From positions 294,569,076 through 294,633,075 of the forward strand of contig CM054060.1 of the NCBI GenBank assembly GCA_028641055.1: 64,000 nt of DNA, read 5' to 3'. Position 1 is the stretch's first letter. Each line of letters starts with the position of its first letter. This document shows, piece after piece, positions 46,373 through 57,745 of this stretch. Under the pieces are notes generated by a model that saw only the letters and a program-made list of their open reading frames with translations, made no database searches and had not been told where the DNA came from. The stretch is from Alopecurus myosuroides (lineage: Eukaryota; Streptophyta; Magnoliopsida; Poales; Poaceae). A program made the translations under genes and the position numbers.

Positions 46373-47357
46373 ATGGACCACTTGAAGAGGATTATTCTGG
46401 AGAGATTGTTGTTGTTGGAGATGAAGGTTACTGGCTGAGCAAGTGTCTATTTGACTTGGCCATGGATGTAGGAATGCCATCCCCTTAATTCCACGACATG
46501 CCAGAGTTCATGGACCCTACTGGTGCTCAGAAGTGGCGCATATCGACGTTCATTCATGGTCGTACGGTGGACCCAAACGACCATGGCATGGAATACACCC
46601 ACTACTACCCAGACTTCGGAGCTTCAATGAGTGCAGCAATGCAAGATGCCATCGCCTGCATCTGCAAGAAGTACCGAGCTCACATCACCCACGGTAGTGT
46701 CTTCCGACTCTTTGGAGAAAGTACTGAGACATGAGTGCCCATTGATCGTAGCCACCAACATCTCACTCCCACACGTCACCATTTCATGGAGAGGGAGTTC
46801 GTACCGACGAACATGGAGTGGGTGATGCATAGGCAGATGGAGGTGACTGATTCCTAGTGGGATAAGATTGGGAAGCCGGGGAAGGCAATGATGAACCTTG
46901 ATGACATCACTGATGATATGAAGGGCAAGCTAGATTTCAAGGATGCTACAATTGCTGCTCTCCAAGTGCAAAATGCATACTTCGCGAAGGACTCCAAGGA
47001 TATGGATGAAGTCAGGCATGAGAGAAACCAACTGTAGAATAAGGTTGAGAACCGCAGAGGGAAATAGCCCGGTTGACAGTGAATCAGGGAGGAAATGAGT
47101 CCATAGTTCCACCAATCCCTTTTGATCACCAGGCTCCTACTGCAGAAGAAGATCACTAGGCTCCTGCTTCAGAAGAAGATCACCAGGCTCCAGCTGTAGA
47201 AGAAGAGGAAGAAGAGGAGGACCCTTAGGAGTTGGTGTTCGAGAACTCTTCTGATGAGGATCTTGACATCGAGGAGAGCTCTATGGGAAACCACTCCCCT
47301 ACGAAGAAGCGCCTAAACTCTAGAGACTACTTCAAGTTGTTCAAGACTCAAGACTGA
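46373..47357 (+). pseudogene. Element F pre-gag frame, decayed
   Basis: A frame upstream of gag starting at ATG 46373 in the context TTTAGATGGAC, the same as in element E. Blocks in changing frames include SAAMQDAIACICKKYRAHI, a helical DFKDATIAALQVQNAYFAKD and an acidic tail rich in glutamate near 47195-47290. It has several stops. Length, position and helical character match the intact frame at 63188 in E. The function is unknown; such extra frames are known in some plant Gypsy elements. Confidence 0.6.
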
Positions 47358-47606
47358 AGAACCATGATCTTGTGACACTATATGTTCCCTTAGACTCTTG
47401 TATCTCGTTTATGCATTCCTGTATTGTCCTACTACCAGAAGTATGACAGTACCCACGACTCTATTAGTTTCCTAAAACCTTTGTTATATTATTGTTTGTG
47501 AGTTTGTTTTGTTTGTTGTTTGATTGATGTTTGCGCATGGGTAGAAATTTTATTTCCCACTAGGTCTATATGTCAATCTTATTTCTCGTCTATTCCAAAA
47601 CCCCAG

Positions 47607-48606
47607 ATGCCTCCTCGACCTGATCCAACTCAAGAAGCATTCCAGAAGATGCTGGCAGCCCAAACTCAGCTGATGCAGATGATGACACAGTTCATGCAGC
47701 ACAACAACAACAAGAACAATAACAACAACAACAACAACAATAACCCTCCACCACCACCCCCACCTCCGGTGGATAGGCTTACCAGGTTCCTTAGTATCAG
47801 TCCCAGCAAGTTCTCTACTACTACTGAACCCATGGTGGCTGACGACTGGCTTCGCTCAGTTAACAAGGACTTGACTGCTTGTGAATGCAATGCTGTGGAG
47901 AAGGTCAGATTCACCGCACATATACTAGAGGGACCGGCCGCAATGTGGTGCGAGACATTCCAAGTCACCCATCCTTTGGAAGGTCTGGATTGAGACACCT
48001 TCAGAGAAGGCTTTCGTAATGCCCACATCTCATCTGGCATTATGAACTTGAAGAGGGATGAGTTTCGCACTCTGAAGAAAGGTGGAAGAACCCTGAAGGA
48101 ATACATGGATGATTTCTATGCACTGTCCAGGTATGCCCCGGAGGACATTGATACTGATGCCAAGAGAAAGGAGAAATTCCTGAATGGACTCAAGGGGGGC
48201 CTGAAGATACCACTATCCGTGGCATATGCTCCAAACTACTAGATACTACTTGACCAAGCCATCACCCTGGACAACAACATCAAGAAGGAGGAGAACCGCA
48301 AGAGAAGTTTGGCAATGGCAAGAACCAGTCTGAAACACCTCACAAGAGGCATCACTCATCTAAGAGTAGTGGAGGCTACAGTGGCCACAAGCAGGGAGGC
48401 CATTTCAACAAGAGAAATGGCCACACATACAATGGTGGGTTCAGAGGCAATCACTCCGATGGACATTACAATGGTAATCCCAACGACCATCACAATGGTA
48501 ATGATGGACATAAGCATTCAAACTCAGAAGGCAGGAGGGACATGTTTGAAGTCATGTGCTACAAATGCAAGAATAAGGGACATTTCGCAGATAAATGCCC
48601 AGAACT
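47607..48606 (+). pseudogene. Element F gag, broken
   Basis: Capsid-nucleocapsid protein. It starts MPPRPDPTQEAFQKML, then an asparagine run encoded by an AAC microsatellite (about 47700-47743) and a proline run. The gag domain follows (DWLRSVNKDLTACECN, MWCETFQ, LKKGGRTLKEYMDDFYALSR), and a CCHC knuckle at about 48560-48600 ([14 protein letters not shown]). Breaks: TGA at 47991-47993, TAG at 48240-48242 and a frameshift between about 48300 and 48540. Confidence 0.88.
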
Positions 48607-51600
48607 GAAGGCTATTGAACCTGCCAAGCCCAATCCATTTCAGAAAGGGCAGGTGAACCACCTTGATGTTGAAGAAGTGATGAATGAACCTGATATTGTC
48701 ATGGGTATGTTTCCACTCAACTCCTTTACAACATTAGTTTTATTTGATACTAGATCATATCATTCATTGATATCAAAGGCATTTGTGGATAAAAATAAAA
48801 TACCTATCAAATCAATAGGAAAAGTATTCCAAGTGAGTTCCCCAGGTGGTGAGATGTCTGTTAGTACGAAGTGTGGGGGACTAATTCTAGAGATTGGGAC
48901 CCATAAATTTCCATCCCACTTAGTAATCCTACCATCACAAGGATTAGATGTTATCTTGGGTATGGATTTGATGATTACCTATGGAGGAGTCATAGACTGT
49001 GTCAATAGATCAATCACACTATATACCCCAGAAGTTAAGAGGATTAGGTACAAACCCCACTTGGAACCTAATGATATTAGTCTGAACTATCTTAAGGGGG
49101 TTATCCTAAACCATCTTAAGGAGGTTATCCTAGACCAAGTGTGTGTGGTGAGAGAATACCCTAATGTGTTTCTAGACGAGTTAGCGGGAATGCCACCGGA
49201 TAGAGATGTGGAATTTCTTATTGATTTGCTTCCGGGCACAGGCCCTATAGCAAAGAGACCTTATCCTCTGTCCACTAATGAACTGAAGGAACTCAAAAAG
49301 CAACTAGAAGAGCAGTTAGGTAAAGGATTCATAAGAGAAAGTTCATCCCCTTGGGGAGCACCAGTTTTGTTTGTGGAGAAGAAGGACAAAAGTCAGTGTT
49401 TGGTTATGGACTATCGTTCACTGAACGAAGTGACAATCAAGAACAAATACCCACTACCTAGAATCAATGACTTGTTTGATCAGTTGGAAGGAGCTAGTGT
49501 GTTTTCCAAGATCGACCTACGGTCCGGTTATTTTCAACTCAAGATTAGAGAACATGATATACCCAAGACGGCTTTGTCACTAGATATGGTTCATATGAGT
49601 ATGCGGTGATGCCTTTTGGCTTAACCCAATGCTCCATCATAGTTCATGAATATGATGAACAAAGTGTTCATGGAATTACTAGATAAGTTTGTCGTAGTCT
49701 TCATTGACGACATACTAATCTACTCCAAGAGTGTTAAGGAACACGAGAAACACCTTCGTCTGATAATGGAAAAGCTTAGCGAACACAAGTTGTATGCCAA
49801 GTTCAGCACGTGTGAATTATGGCTGGGTGAAGTAGGATTTCTAGGACACATTGTGTCTAAGGAAGGAATTGCAGTCGACCCCTCAAAGGTTATTGCTGTG
49901 AAAGAATGGGAACCACCCAAGAATGTAGGAGAAATTTGTAGCTTCTTAGGCTTGGCTGGTTACTATAGAAGGTTCATTGAGAACTTCTCCAAGATTGCCA
50001 AACCAATGACTGAACTATTGAAGAAAGAGAAGAATTATGAATGGACTGAAACATGTGAGACTAGCTTTCAAGAGTTGAAGAAGAGATTAGTGTATGCACC
50101 TGTGTTGTGTTTGCCTGATCTGGAGAAGGAATTCCAAGTTTACTGTGACGCTTCACGTCAAGGATTAGGAAGTGTGCTGATGCAAGGAGGTAGAGTTGCA
50201 GCTTATGTTTCAAGGAAACTTAAGAAACATGAAGTCAATTACCCCAATCGTGGTCTTGAATTAGCTTCAGTGGTTCATTCCTTGAAGACATGGAGACACT
50301 ATTTTATGGGAAAGCGTTGTGAAGTTTTCACAGATCACAAGAGTTTGAAGTATATCTTCACTCAGAAGGATTTGAACATGAGACAAAGGAGATTGTTGGA
50401 ACTCATCAAGGACTATGATCTGAGTCTACAATACCATCCTGGTAAAGCAAACATAGTCGCTGATGCTTTGAGCTGTAAGGTTTATGTAAATTGTCTCTCA
50501 ACCGAAGAGATATCCCAGGATTTATGTAAAGCCCTCCAAGACCGCAGTTTGGAAGTAGTAATGAAGGATTTGTAGAATCACTAGTAGTTCAACCTACACT
50601 GATGAATAGAATCCGTGAAAGTCAGAAAGGAGATAAGGAAATAAAGGCAATCAAGGAAACCTTGAAGGAGACACTAAGGGAAGGAAATACCACAGAATTC
50701 AGTGAGGATGAGCAAGGAACTGTTTGGTTCGAGAAACGTGTCTGTGTACCCAATGACCCTGAGTTGAGGAAACTGATCTTTAAAGAAGCTCATGAGTCAC
50801 CGTATTCCATTCACCCTGGTAACACCAAGATGTACATGGATTTGAAGGAAAGATTTTGGTGGAACAATTTGAAGCGAGATATAGCAGAATACATAGCCAA
50901 TTGTGATGTTTGTAATAAGGTAAAGGTTGTGCATCACAAACCAGGAGGATTGTTGCAACCATTGAAAGTGCCATACTGGAAATGGGATCAAATTGGTACG
51001 GACTTTATCAATGGATTACCCCGAACCAAATCAGGCTAAGACTCAATTTGGGTGGTAGTCGATCGTTTGGCAAAAATAGCTCACTTTGTGCCAGTAAAGA
51101 CCACATACACCAGTGCTAAGTTGGCGGATATCTATATGAAGAAGGTTGTCTGTCTTCATGGTGTACCCAAGAGTATTGTGTCAGATAGAGGTACCCAGTT
51201 TAGCCACACTTTTGGAAGCAACTACATGAGTCATTAGGAACCAAATGAGAGTTCAACACAACATTTCACCCTCAAACAGATGGCCAAACTGAGAGAGTAA
51301 ATCAGATTTTAGAAGACATGTTAAGAGCATGCGTCTTAGACTATGGATCTAGTTGGGATGACAACTTGCCATATGCAGAATTCTCTTTCAACAATAGTTA
51401 TCAAGCTAGTATTGAGAGATGGCACCATTTGAAGTCCTGTATAGAAACAAGTGTACCACACCCCTATTGTGGAGTGGTTTAGGAGAAGCTGAAGAGAAGG
51501 TGAGACTAATCAAAGATAGATTGAAGATAGGCCAGTCAAGGCAGGAGAGCTATGCTGACAACAAGCGTAAAGATGTTTCCTACGAAACAGGAGATAAAGT

Positions 51601-52054
51601 CTACTTGAGAGTGTCACCCCTTAGAGGTGTAAAGAGATTTGGAATCAAAGGAAAATTAGCACCACGATTCATAGGACCATTCAAAGTACTGTCCCGCAAG
51701 GGAGAAGTAGCCTATGAATTGGAGTTACCAGAAATACTTTCAACAGTACACAATGTGTTCTATGTCAGCCAGCTGAAGAAATGTCATCTTGAGATGTCAG
51801 AAACTCCCTTGAGTGACATAGTACCCCTAGGAGAGATACAAATAGAAAGTGACCTAACCTGTAAGGATAAACCCATAAAAATCCTAGAAAGAGCTGAGAG
51901 GAATACTCGTACCAAGATCATCAAGTTTTGCAAGGTTCAGTGGAATCACCACACCGAGGAAGAAGCAACTTGGGAACGTGAAGAAGACCTCAGAGAAGAT
52001 CACCCTCACCTATTTGCTAGCCTTTCCGAAGCCCAAGGACATGCTTCATCTTAA
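48607..52054 (+). pseudogene. Element F pol: protease, RT, RNase H, integrase, chromodomain
   Basis: Replication polyprotein of a chromovirus. The protease region has [12 protein letters not shown], where the usual DTG is DTR, so the active site is damaged. The RT shows [21 protein letters not shown] and the catalytic FIDD near 49704. RNase H shows [14 protein letters not shown] and [10 protein letters not shown]. The integrase shows an HHCC finger (near 50788-50928), DSIWVVVDRL, SDRGTQF and FHPQTDGQTER. A chromodomain-like end reads CKVQWNHHTEEEATWE. Breaks: frameshifts near 49580, 49640, 50565 and 51230, TAA at 51037-51039, and others between 51230 and 51420. Confidence 0.92.
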
Positions 52055-52065
52055 GGGGGTTAGTC

Positions 52066-53928
52066 TGTAACATCCTATAATTTTCAAAAGTTATAAAACC
52101 AGCATGCATACATATCATCATGACATGGTTACACAAAAGTGCATACAAAAATTTAAACTTCACAAAACAAAACACCAGTGGAATTATCACAAAAAAATAA
52201 TCCCTTTAAGGACCCCATCCTATTTTCCCTATAATAAAAATTATTTTGATTTTACAAAATTACCAAAACATTGTAAATGGTTTAAACTTTGCAAATCATA
52301 ATTTTACAAATTTTTCTAAATGAGTTTGACTCAATTTAGTATTTGTTTGGGGTTTCTTTTATTTAACAAAAGAAAACAGAAAAGAAAAACAAAACAAAAA
52401 AGAAAAGAAAAGAAAAAGCCTTCGCGCAACCCAGCCCATTTCTCTCCCTACCCCTCTCTCTCACCGTGCACCCAGCCCACTGGGCCAAACCCTTATCTCC
52501 CGCGCGCGCAGAACAGCAGGAAACCCACACGCCCCCTCCTCTCTCTGACAGGTGGGCCCACGGTGACGCCAGTGCTGACGCCAGCGCCGCCCTAACCTCC
52601 CCCTCCGTTTCAACCGCACTGAGCGCCCGCTTCCCCCACGATCTTCATGCCCCCCACGGCTATCCCCACCCCTCCTAAACCCCCTCCACATGCGCGCACT
52701 CTCCTCCTCTCTATTTCCCCTCTCTCTCCCCGCTACCGCGTGCTTCTTAGCCTCCCCATTTGCTCGCCAGAGTGCGCCTAACCTCCGCCGTCCTCCGCCT
52801 AATTCCGTCCACGGTAAGCAAGCCCGAGACCCCGCGGCAGGTCCCTTTGACTCCACGTGCCCGTGCGCGCCACCCTGATGCCTCTCTCTCCCTCTCTCCG
52901 CAGCAGATCGCTGCCGCCGTGCACGTCCGAGAACCACCGGCGTCCACCGCCTCCGTTCACCTCGAGCAACTCTCCGTGGAAGCGCGGGCCCACGCCATCA
53001 TCACCATCGTGCTCCCCGCAATGAGATGCACCTCATCATCACCTTCGTGGAGCTCGAGGATTCCCAGACTCCAACTCCGGCGAAACCCCGGCGCCCAGGA
53101 CCACCGCGCCACCATTCCCCGGCCGCTTCCAGCGACCCGAGGTGAGCTCCCATCTCCCTGCCATCCGATTCGATCTCAACAGCCCCGATTAGATTCCTTA
53201 CGCGAACCAGTACGCACCAGTAAGATTGCGCCGCGTGGCAGTGTCAGTCAGCGCGCGGTCAGCCCCCCCCCCCCCCGGTTTAAATTGATTCAAATCCAAA
53301 TTTAAAGACATAACCTACTGTCCCCTTGTAAAATCAATACAAAATCAAATCTTGATCAAAAAATTATGAGGTTTGAACCTTTAGAAAGCTAATGAAATTC
53401 TCTACCCAATTATAAAAAAGTATCATTTAGGTTCTGTAGAAAATTTTGGAGTAATATTTAAATTGCCAAAATAACTCATAGTTTCAGTTCTACAATTCCA
53501 AATTTGATAAAGTTGTAGTCTCTGGATTCCTTAGAACTTTTCGAACACCCTGGAACCAGATAAAATCAAATTTGTATCGTGCACACACTTGCTATTTCAA
53601 ATTTGGTAAAATCAGTAATCTGTCCATAATTTTTTTTGAACATGTTACCGTAGGGCAAAAATCCTACGGTGTAAATTTTATATTAAATGATAGAAGAAAG
53701 CCAGGAGCTTTCTAAAGAATACAATGTCTGGTTAGGAGGGAATTAGGGGGGAGGAAATGGTATGAAGAATAATAAGACATCAAGAAAAAAAAGTCAAAAC
53801 CCAAGTAAGGAGGTCCTGTACTAAAAGGGGGGTATCCTGTATTGGTGAAGAAGAACATCTTGCCTTGATATTTTTGTCCTCTATCCAGAGACAACAAGGC
53901 CCAATTTTTAAAGAAACTTAAATGTGTG
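52066..53928 (+). repeat. Element F, 3' LTR, first part
   Basis: Begins TGTAACATCCTATAA just after the purine tract AAGGGGG. It follows the 5' LTR closely, including the CpG-rich leader, then carries the LINE stub at 53630-53859 and ends at AAATGTGTG where element D starts. The remaining 3' half, including the palindromic repeat cluster, must lie to the right of the window. Confidence 0.88.
53630..53859 (-). mobile_element. 5'-truncated LINE stub in the F 3' LTR
   Basis: About 230 bp absent from the F 5' LTR, beginning on the plus strand with a T-run that is a poly(A) tail in reverse. The tail end contains the hairpin CCGTAGG/CCTACGG near 53650-53671. Relative to the other LTR, about 39 bp of target are replaced and no target duplication is evident. 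Confidence 0.55.
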
Positions 53929-54467
53929 TGTCGGATATATACTGAATAGGGGTATATCAGATGGTGGTCATAAGTGCCAGATTACCAGGGTGGCCCAAGT
54001 GGTAGTGGGCTATGGTCCATTGGGCGGCCCAGTAAGCTGACGCGCAGAAGCCGGATTCTAGAAGGACCCGGATCACGGCCCACGTGATCTGGCTTGGAGG
54101 AGAAGGCGGATTCTTTACTTTCCAAGTTAGAAGTTACCGTAGTCCTCTAGGTTTCCTACTCTGTATGCCCTAACCCGGCTATTATATAAAGCCGGACGGG
54201 AGATATGATATGGGGACGAAGCTACAGGCTAACTCGCCGGGAAGTTGATCCTCAGCGAATAGCTAAACAGAACCTCACACTGTAATTGTATACACAGGCT
54301 TTAGTCCTGATTAGTGAGATTGCAGGAGTAGGAACGCCGTACTATTACGACGTACCGAACCTGGGTAAATCCTGTGTCTTTGTCTTCAACGCGATCCCGC
54401 TTCCCCACGTCTCTACCCGTAGTCTCATGGCACCCCCGTCTATGAAAACTACTACGATGTCTCGACA
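53929..54467 (+). repeat. Element D, 5' LTR
   Basis: Begins TGTCGGATATATAC and ends ACGATGTCTCGACA. It contains a TATA-like TTATATAAAG near 54182-54191. Element C is a reverse-orientation relative of its last 300 bp. Confidence 0.88.
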
Positions 54468-57400
54468 GTTGGCCCCCACCGTGGGGCAAACGACGTCAGG
54501 CGTTAAGTTCCGATCTGGGATACTCGGCGGAATCGGCAGTTCCATAACTGTCGGAAGCCTGGAGTTCGACGATGACGTCGGACGCTTCCTCGACAATGGA
54601 TCCTACATACCAGCGCAAAATCATCTGGTAAGTGCCTGCGTGTTACCGATCGGATCTGCTAACATCTTTATCGGACTAACCGCAGAGGCCATGGGGTTTT
54701 GCGGTGGAAGCAAATTTTTCCCACCCGCCCTGTACCCAGTCGAAGATGACTATGATACCGGATTTTGCTCAGATCGCCGACATGAAAGTGATACACACTT
54801 TATCGGTATGGTGCAATCCGAGGTCGCCGAAAACACGGACGACGGAAATCCCGTGCAGGAGGCAGACAACAACACGCCCGCCACAGAGGTGGAAGATCCG
54901 ACATCCGTCAACATGACGATCAACTCGGAAGCTGACTCAGTGCTAGCCGCCATTGAGGCGAGATTAGAGTCAGAAACCGGATCAGATGATTTTGATTCCG
55001 AAGACGAAGACGTGGACGCCTTTGAAAGAAAAGTTAAATCTTTTCAGGAGGGATTCCATGAAGTACTAATGGTGAAACCGGCTGAAAACACGGACGCCGG
55101 TAGTCAGGAAAGCCCTAAAGCCCCTCCGCCAGAGGAAGAGAGAGAAGATGGAGAAACTTCTCCGATCTTTCCCAACGTCAAGGAATTGACAGAGGATGAA
55201 CCTGCCAAAAAACCTCCCTCTTCCAAGAAAAAGCACAAGGCCGCTAAAAAACTCCAATACAAACTCCGGAAGAAGAAATTGGCTGATCCAGCTGATGAAA
55301 GCCCGGAAATAGGAGATGCAAGCGGAATAAAACTTGCGGAGAAGAAAACAAAAGAAATCCTTGTTCCGCCAATGACAGAGCAAGAAGAACATGAATTGTT
55401 ACAAACACCAGTGGGATTGCATGAACCCCCTGAAGTGCTAGAAGATAGGAGACAAGCTCTTCAAAGGCAACAACAACATCTATTCAGAACTCGCGAACAC
55501 CTCCAGAAAACCCAGGATGACATCAAGCTCATGAAGGAAGAAATCGAGGAGTACGAGAAAAAGAATAGATCTGGAATTAAACCTACAAGGTTACCCGGAA
55601 TCGTAAGACCGGAAGTACTGCCGCCAAAAGAAAGGTTTCACAACCCATCTTGGCAAAAGCAGGTAAACGGCAAAGATGCCAGAGGCGAACCAATATACAA
55701 AACCGCAGTAGAAAACGCGGAAGCAGCGTTTGCCATCCTCAACAATGACATGTACTCCAATGGTGAAAAACTCCAAGGGGTGTATGCTTTCCTAGGAAAA
55801 GCATTGCAACAACAACAGCGGGCCCAAGAGTGATCAGGGAAGTTGCACGACGACTCTTCCCTATGCAAAACAGCTACTTGCGCCGCTGGAGCACCTGGAC
55901 CGGAAGAACCTGGAGATTCCGACAATTCAAAGGATAAGAAAGCGGATCCAAGGAAAGATAAGAAAAATCCTGACAATAGGGATGAGGCGTCTAGAACTGG
56001 ATCTCATCTCCCAAAAGGTGGACGCAAACCCCACGATCGGGACGAAAAACTCCGGAATGATGGCAAAGCAATGCCACCTCCGAGACACCCTGCTGAAAAA
56101 GCCGGAAAACATGATGTACCTCACAGACGTGAGAGATCTCGGACACCTCCCAAGGATAAAGAAAGGCACAGGAGTAGAACTCCGCCTCATCCAAAAGGGT
56201 GTGATCTTGAAAGAAATAGAAACGACCCCGGAAAAGCGCGTCCGCGCAACAATGGAAAAGAAAGGAGTAGATCCCCTTCTGTCCATTCAGCCGGTAGATA
56301 TTCCTCGCACATGGATAGGGCGGAAAAGGATGACCTGTACTTTGGACCTAAGTGTTTCACTGATAGGATCCAAAGAATAACCATGCATTCTGGCTTCGCC
56401 AAGGTCGGTCCAACGTACCAGAAATACACCGGCAGTACAAACCCGGATACCTGGCTCTCAGACTACTATACAGCCGTCCAGATTAACAATGGGACAGACC
56501 TGGAAGCTGTAAAGTTTCTTCCCCTAATGTTACTGGATGGAGCCAGAGATTGGATTAATGGATTGCCATCAAGAACTGTAGACAGCTGGGATGATATGGC
56601 TCGAGTATTCACTCAGCATTTCCGGGGAACTTATAAACGCCCGAACAGCATCAACCAGCTGAACCGTTGCACCCAGTTCGAGGATGAACCATACGTGGAT
56701 TTCATCTCCAGATGGACTGCAATGAAGAATAGTTGTTCTGGAGTAACTGACGTACAAGCAATGCATGCTTTGGTCAATGGCCTAAAACCCGGACTAGTAC
56801 CTTTCATGGTTGGTTCCAAACAGCACAAAGATCTCGGATCTATGCTTACAACCGCCAATGAGCACGCTCCAGCCGAAGACGACATCAGAGCAAGAGGGGG
56901 CAATATCGATACACTGATATTGGCCAAGAAAAATCCTCGCCCTGAGAAAAAAGGAACTTCAGATGCAACACCAAAACCCAAAGAGGCTAACATAGCCTTT
57001 GGAAGTGAAAAAGGGAACAGATGGAAAGGACGCAGGTCAGAACCAATCAACTACACTAAAGAAGAGTGGGAGAAGATTAAGTCGGAACCCTGCGTCCACC
57101 ATTCGCAATTCGGGAAACCCACCCATACGAACGCACAATGTCGGCTGAATAAGCACATGAAAGGCAGTGCAGGATCCGGAAACAAGGGAAAGAGTTCCAA
57201 AAGGAAATTCTCTAAACAAAAGCCAGAAGCTAAGAAAGAAGACAGTGAATCGGACACTGACGAAAAAATCCAGGAACAACAGCGGAAAGGCGAACCCAAG
57301 TTTCCGAGAGTTGATCGAGAATGCGCCCTAACTTTCCTAGCAACTCCATCAGCAAAGGTGGAGAAAGGAACACTTCGAGAAATAAACGCGGTTGTTCCGG

Positions 57401-57745
57401 CAACCCCAAAATTCTTGAAGTATTCGAACACACCAATCACATGGGATCAGTCTGATCATCCCGGAAATATCCCTGAACCCGGCACACAAGCTCTTATTGT
57501 AAGCCCTATTGTCCAGAACACTAGGCTAAAAAGAGTGCTGATGGACGGAGGATCCAGCATCAACATAATGTACCTGGATACGTTGAGACATCTGAAAATC
57601 TCCGAGACCCAGCTCAATCACAGCAACATACGCTTCCATGGCATTGTTCCCGGCAGGCAAGCATGATCCCTAGGAGAAATTTCCCTAGATGTCACTTTTG
57701 GAGAAAAAGATCACTTCCGTCAGGAAAAAGTATCCTTCGAGGTGG
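54468..57745 (+). pseudogene. Element D gag-protease, with two in-frame stops
   Basis: One frame runs from inside the LTR across TGA at 55831-55833 and TGA at 57664-57666 to the break point. The first section is acidic and lysine-rich without a known domain and has helical stretches (RRQALQRQQQHLFRTREHL). The second section is RS-like, then the retrotransposon gag domain at about 56340-56900 (PDTWLSDYYTAVQINNGTDL, WDDMARVFTQHFRGTYKRP, MHALVNGLKPGL). The protease starts with DGGSSINI at about 57544, as in Tat elements. The first stop might be a mutated codon or the boundary between two products; the second interrupts the protease. Confidence 0.82.

Larger units (their letters stand above)
42905..53928 (+). 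mobile_element. Element F, Tekay-type chromovirus (Gypsy), dead
   Basis: A full-structured Gypsy element with a 3.29-kb 5' LTR, a Met primer site, a pre-gag frame, gag-pol and the first 1.86 kb of its 3' LTR. It is inserted in element C after TACAG (42900-42904), its likely target duplication. The polyprotein ends in a chromodomain, which with the long LTRs and Met primer places it in the Tekay (Del) clade. Many stops and frameshifts exist. The 3' LTR is interrupted by a LINE stub and then by element D at 53929. Confidence 0.9.
53929..57745 (+). mobile_element. Element D, Tat-type Gypsy, left part
   Basis: Inserted in the F 3' LTR after GTGTG (53924-53928), its probable target duplication. 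It has a 539-bp LTR (53929-54467), a primer site GTTGGCCCCCACCGTGGGG next to it (Tat-lineage style), and gag running into protease. It is cut at 57745 in the protease by element E; RT and integrase, if present, lie beyond the window. Confidence 0.85.
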
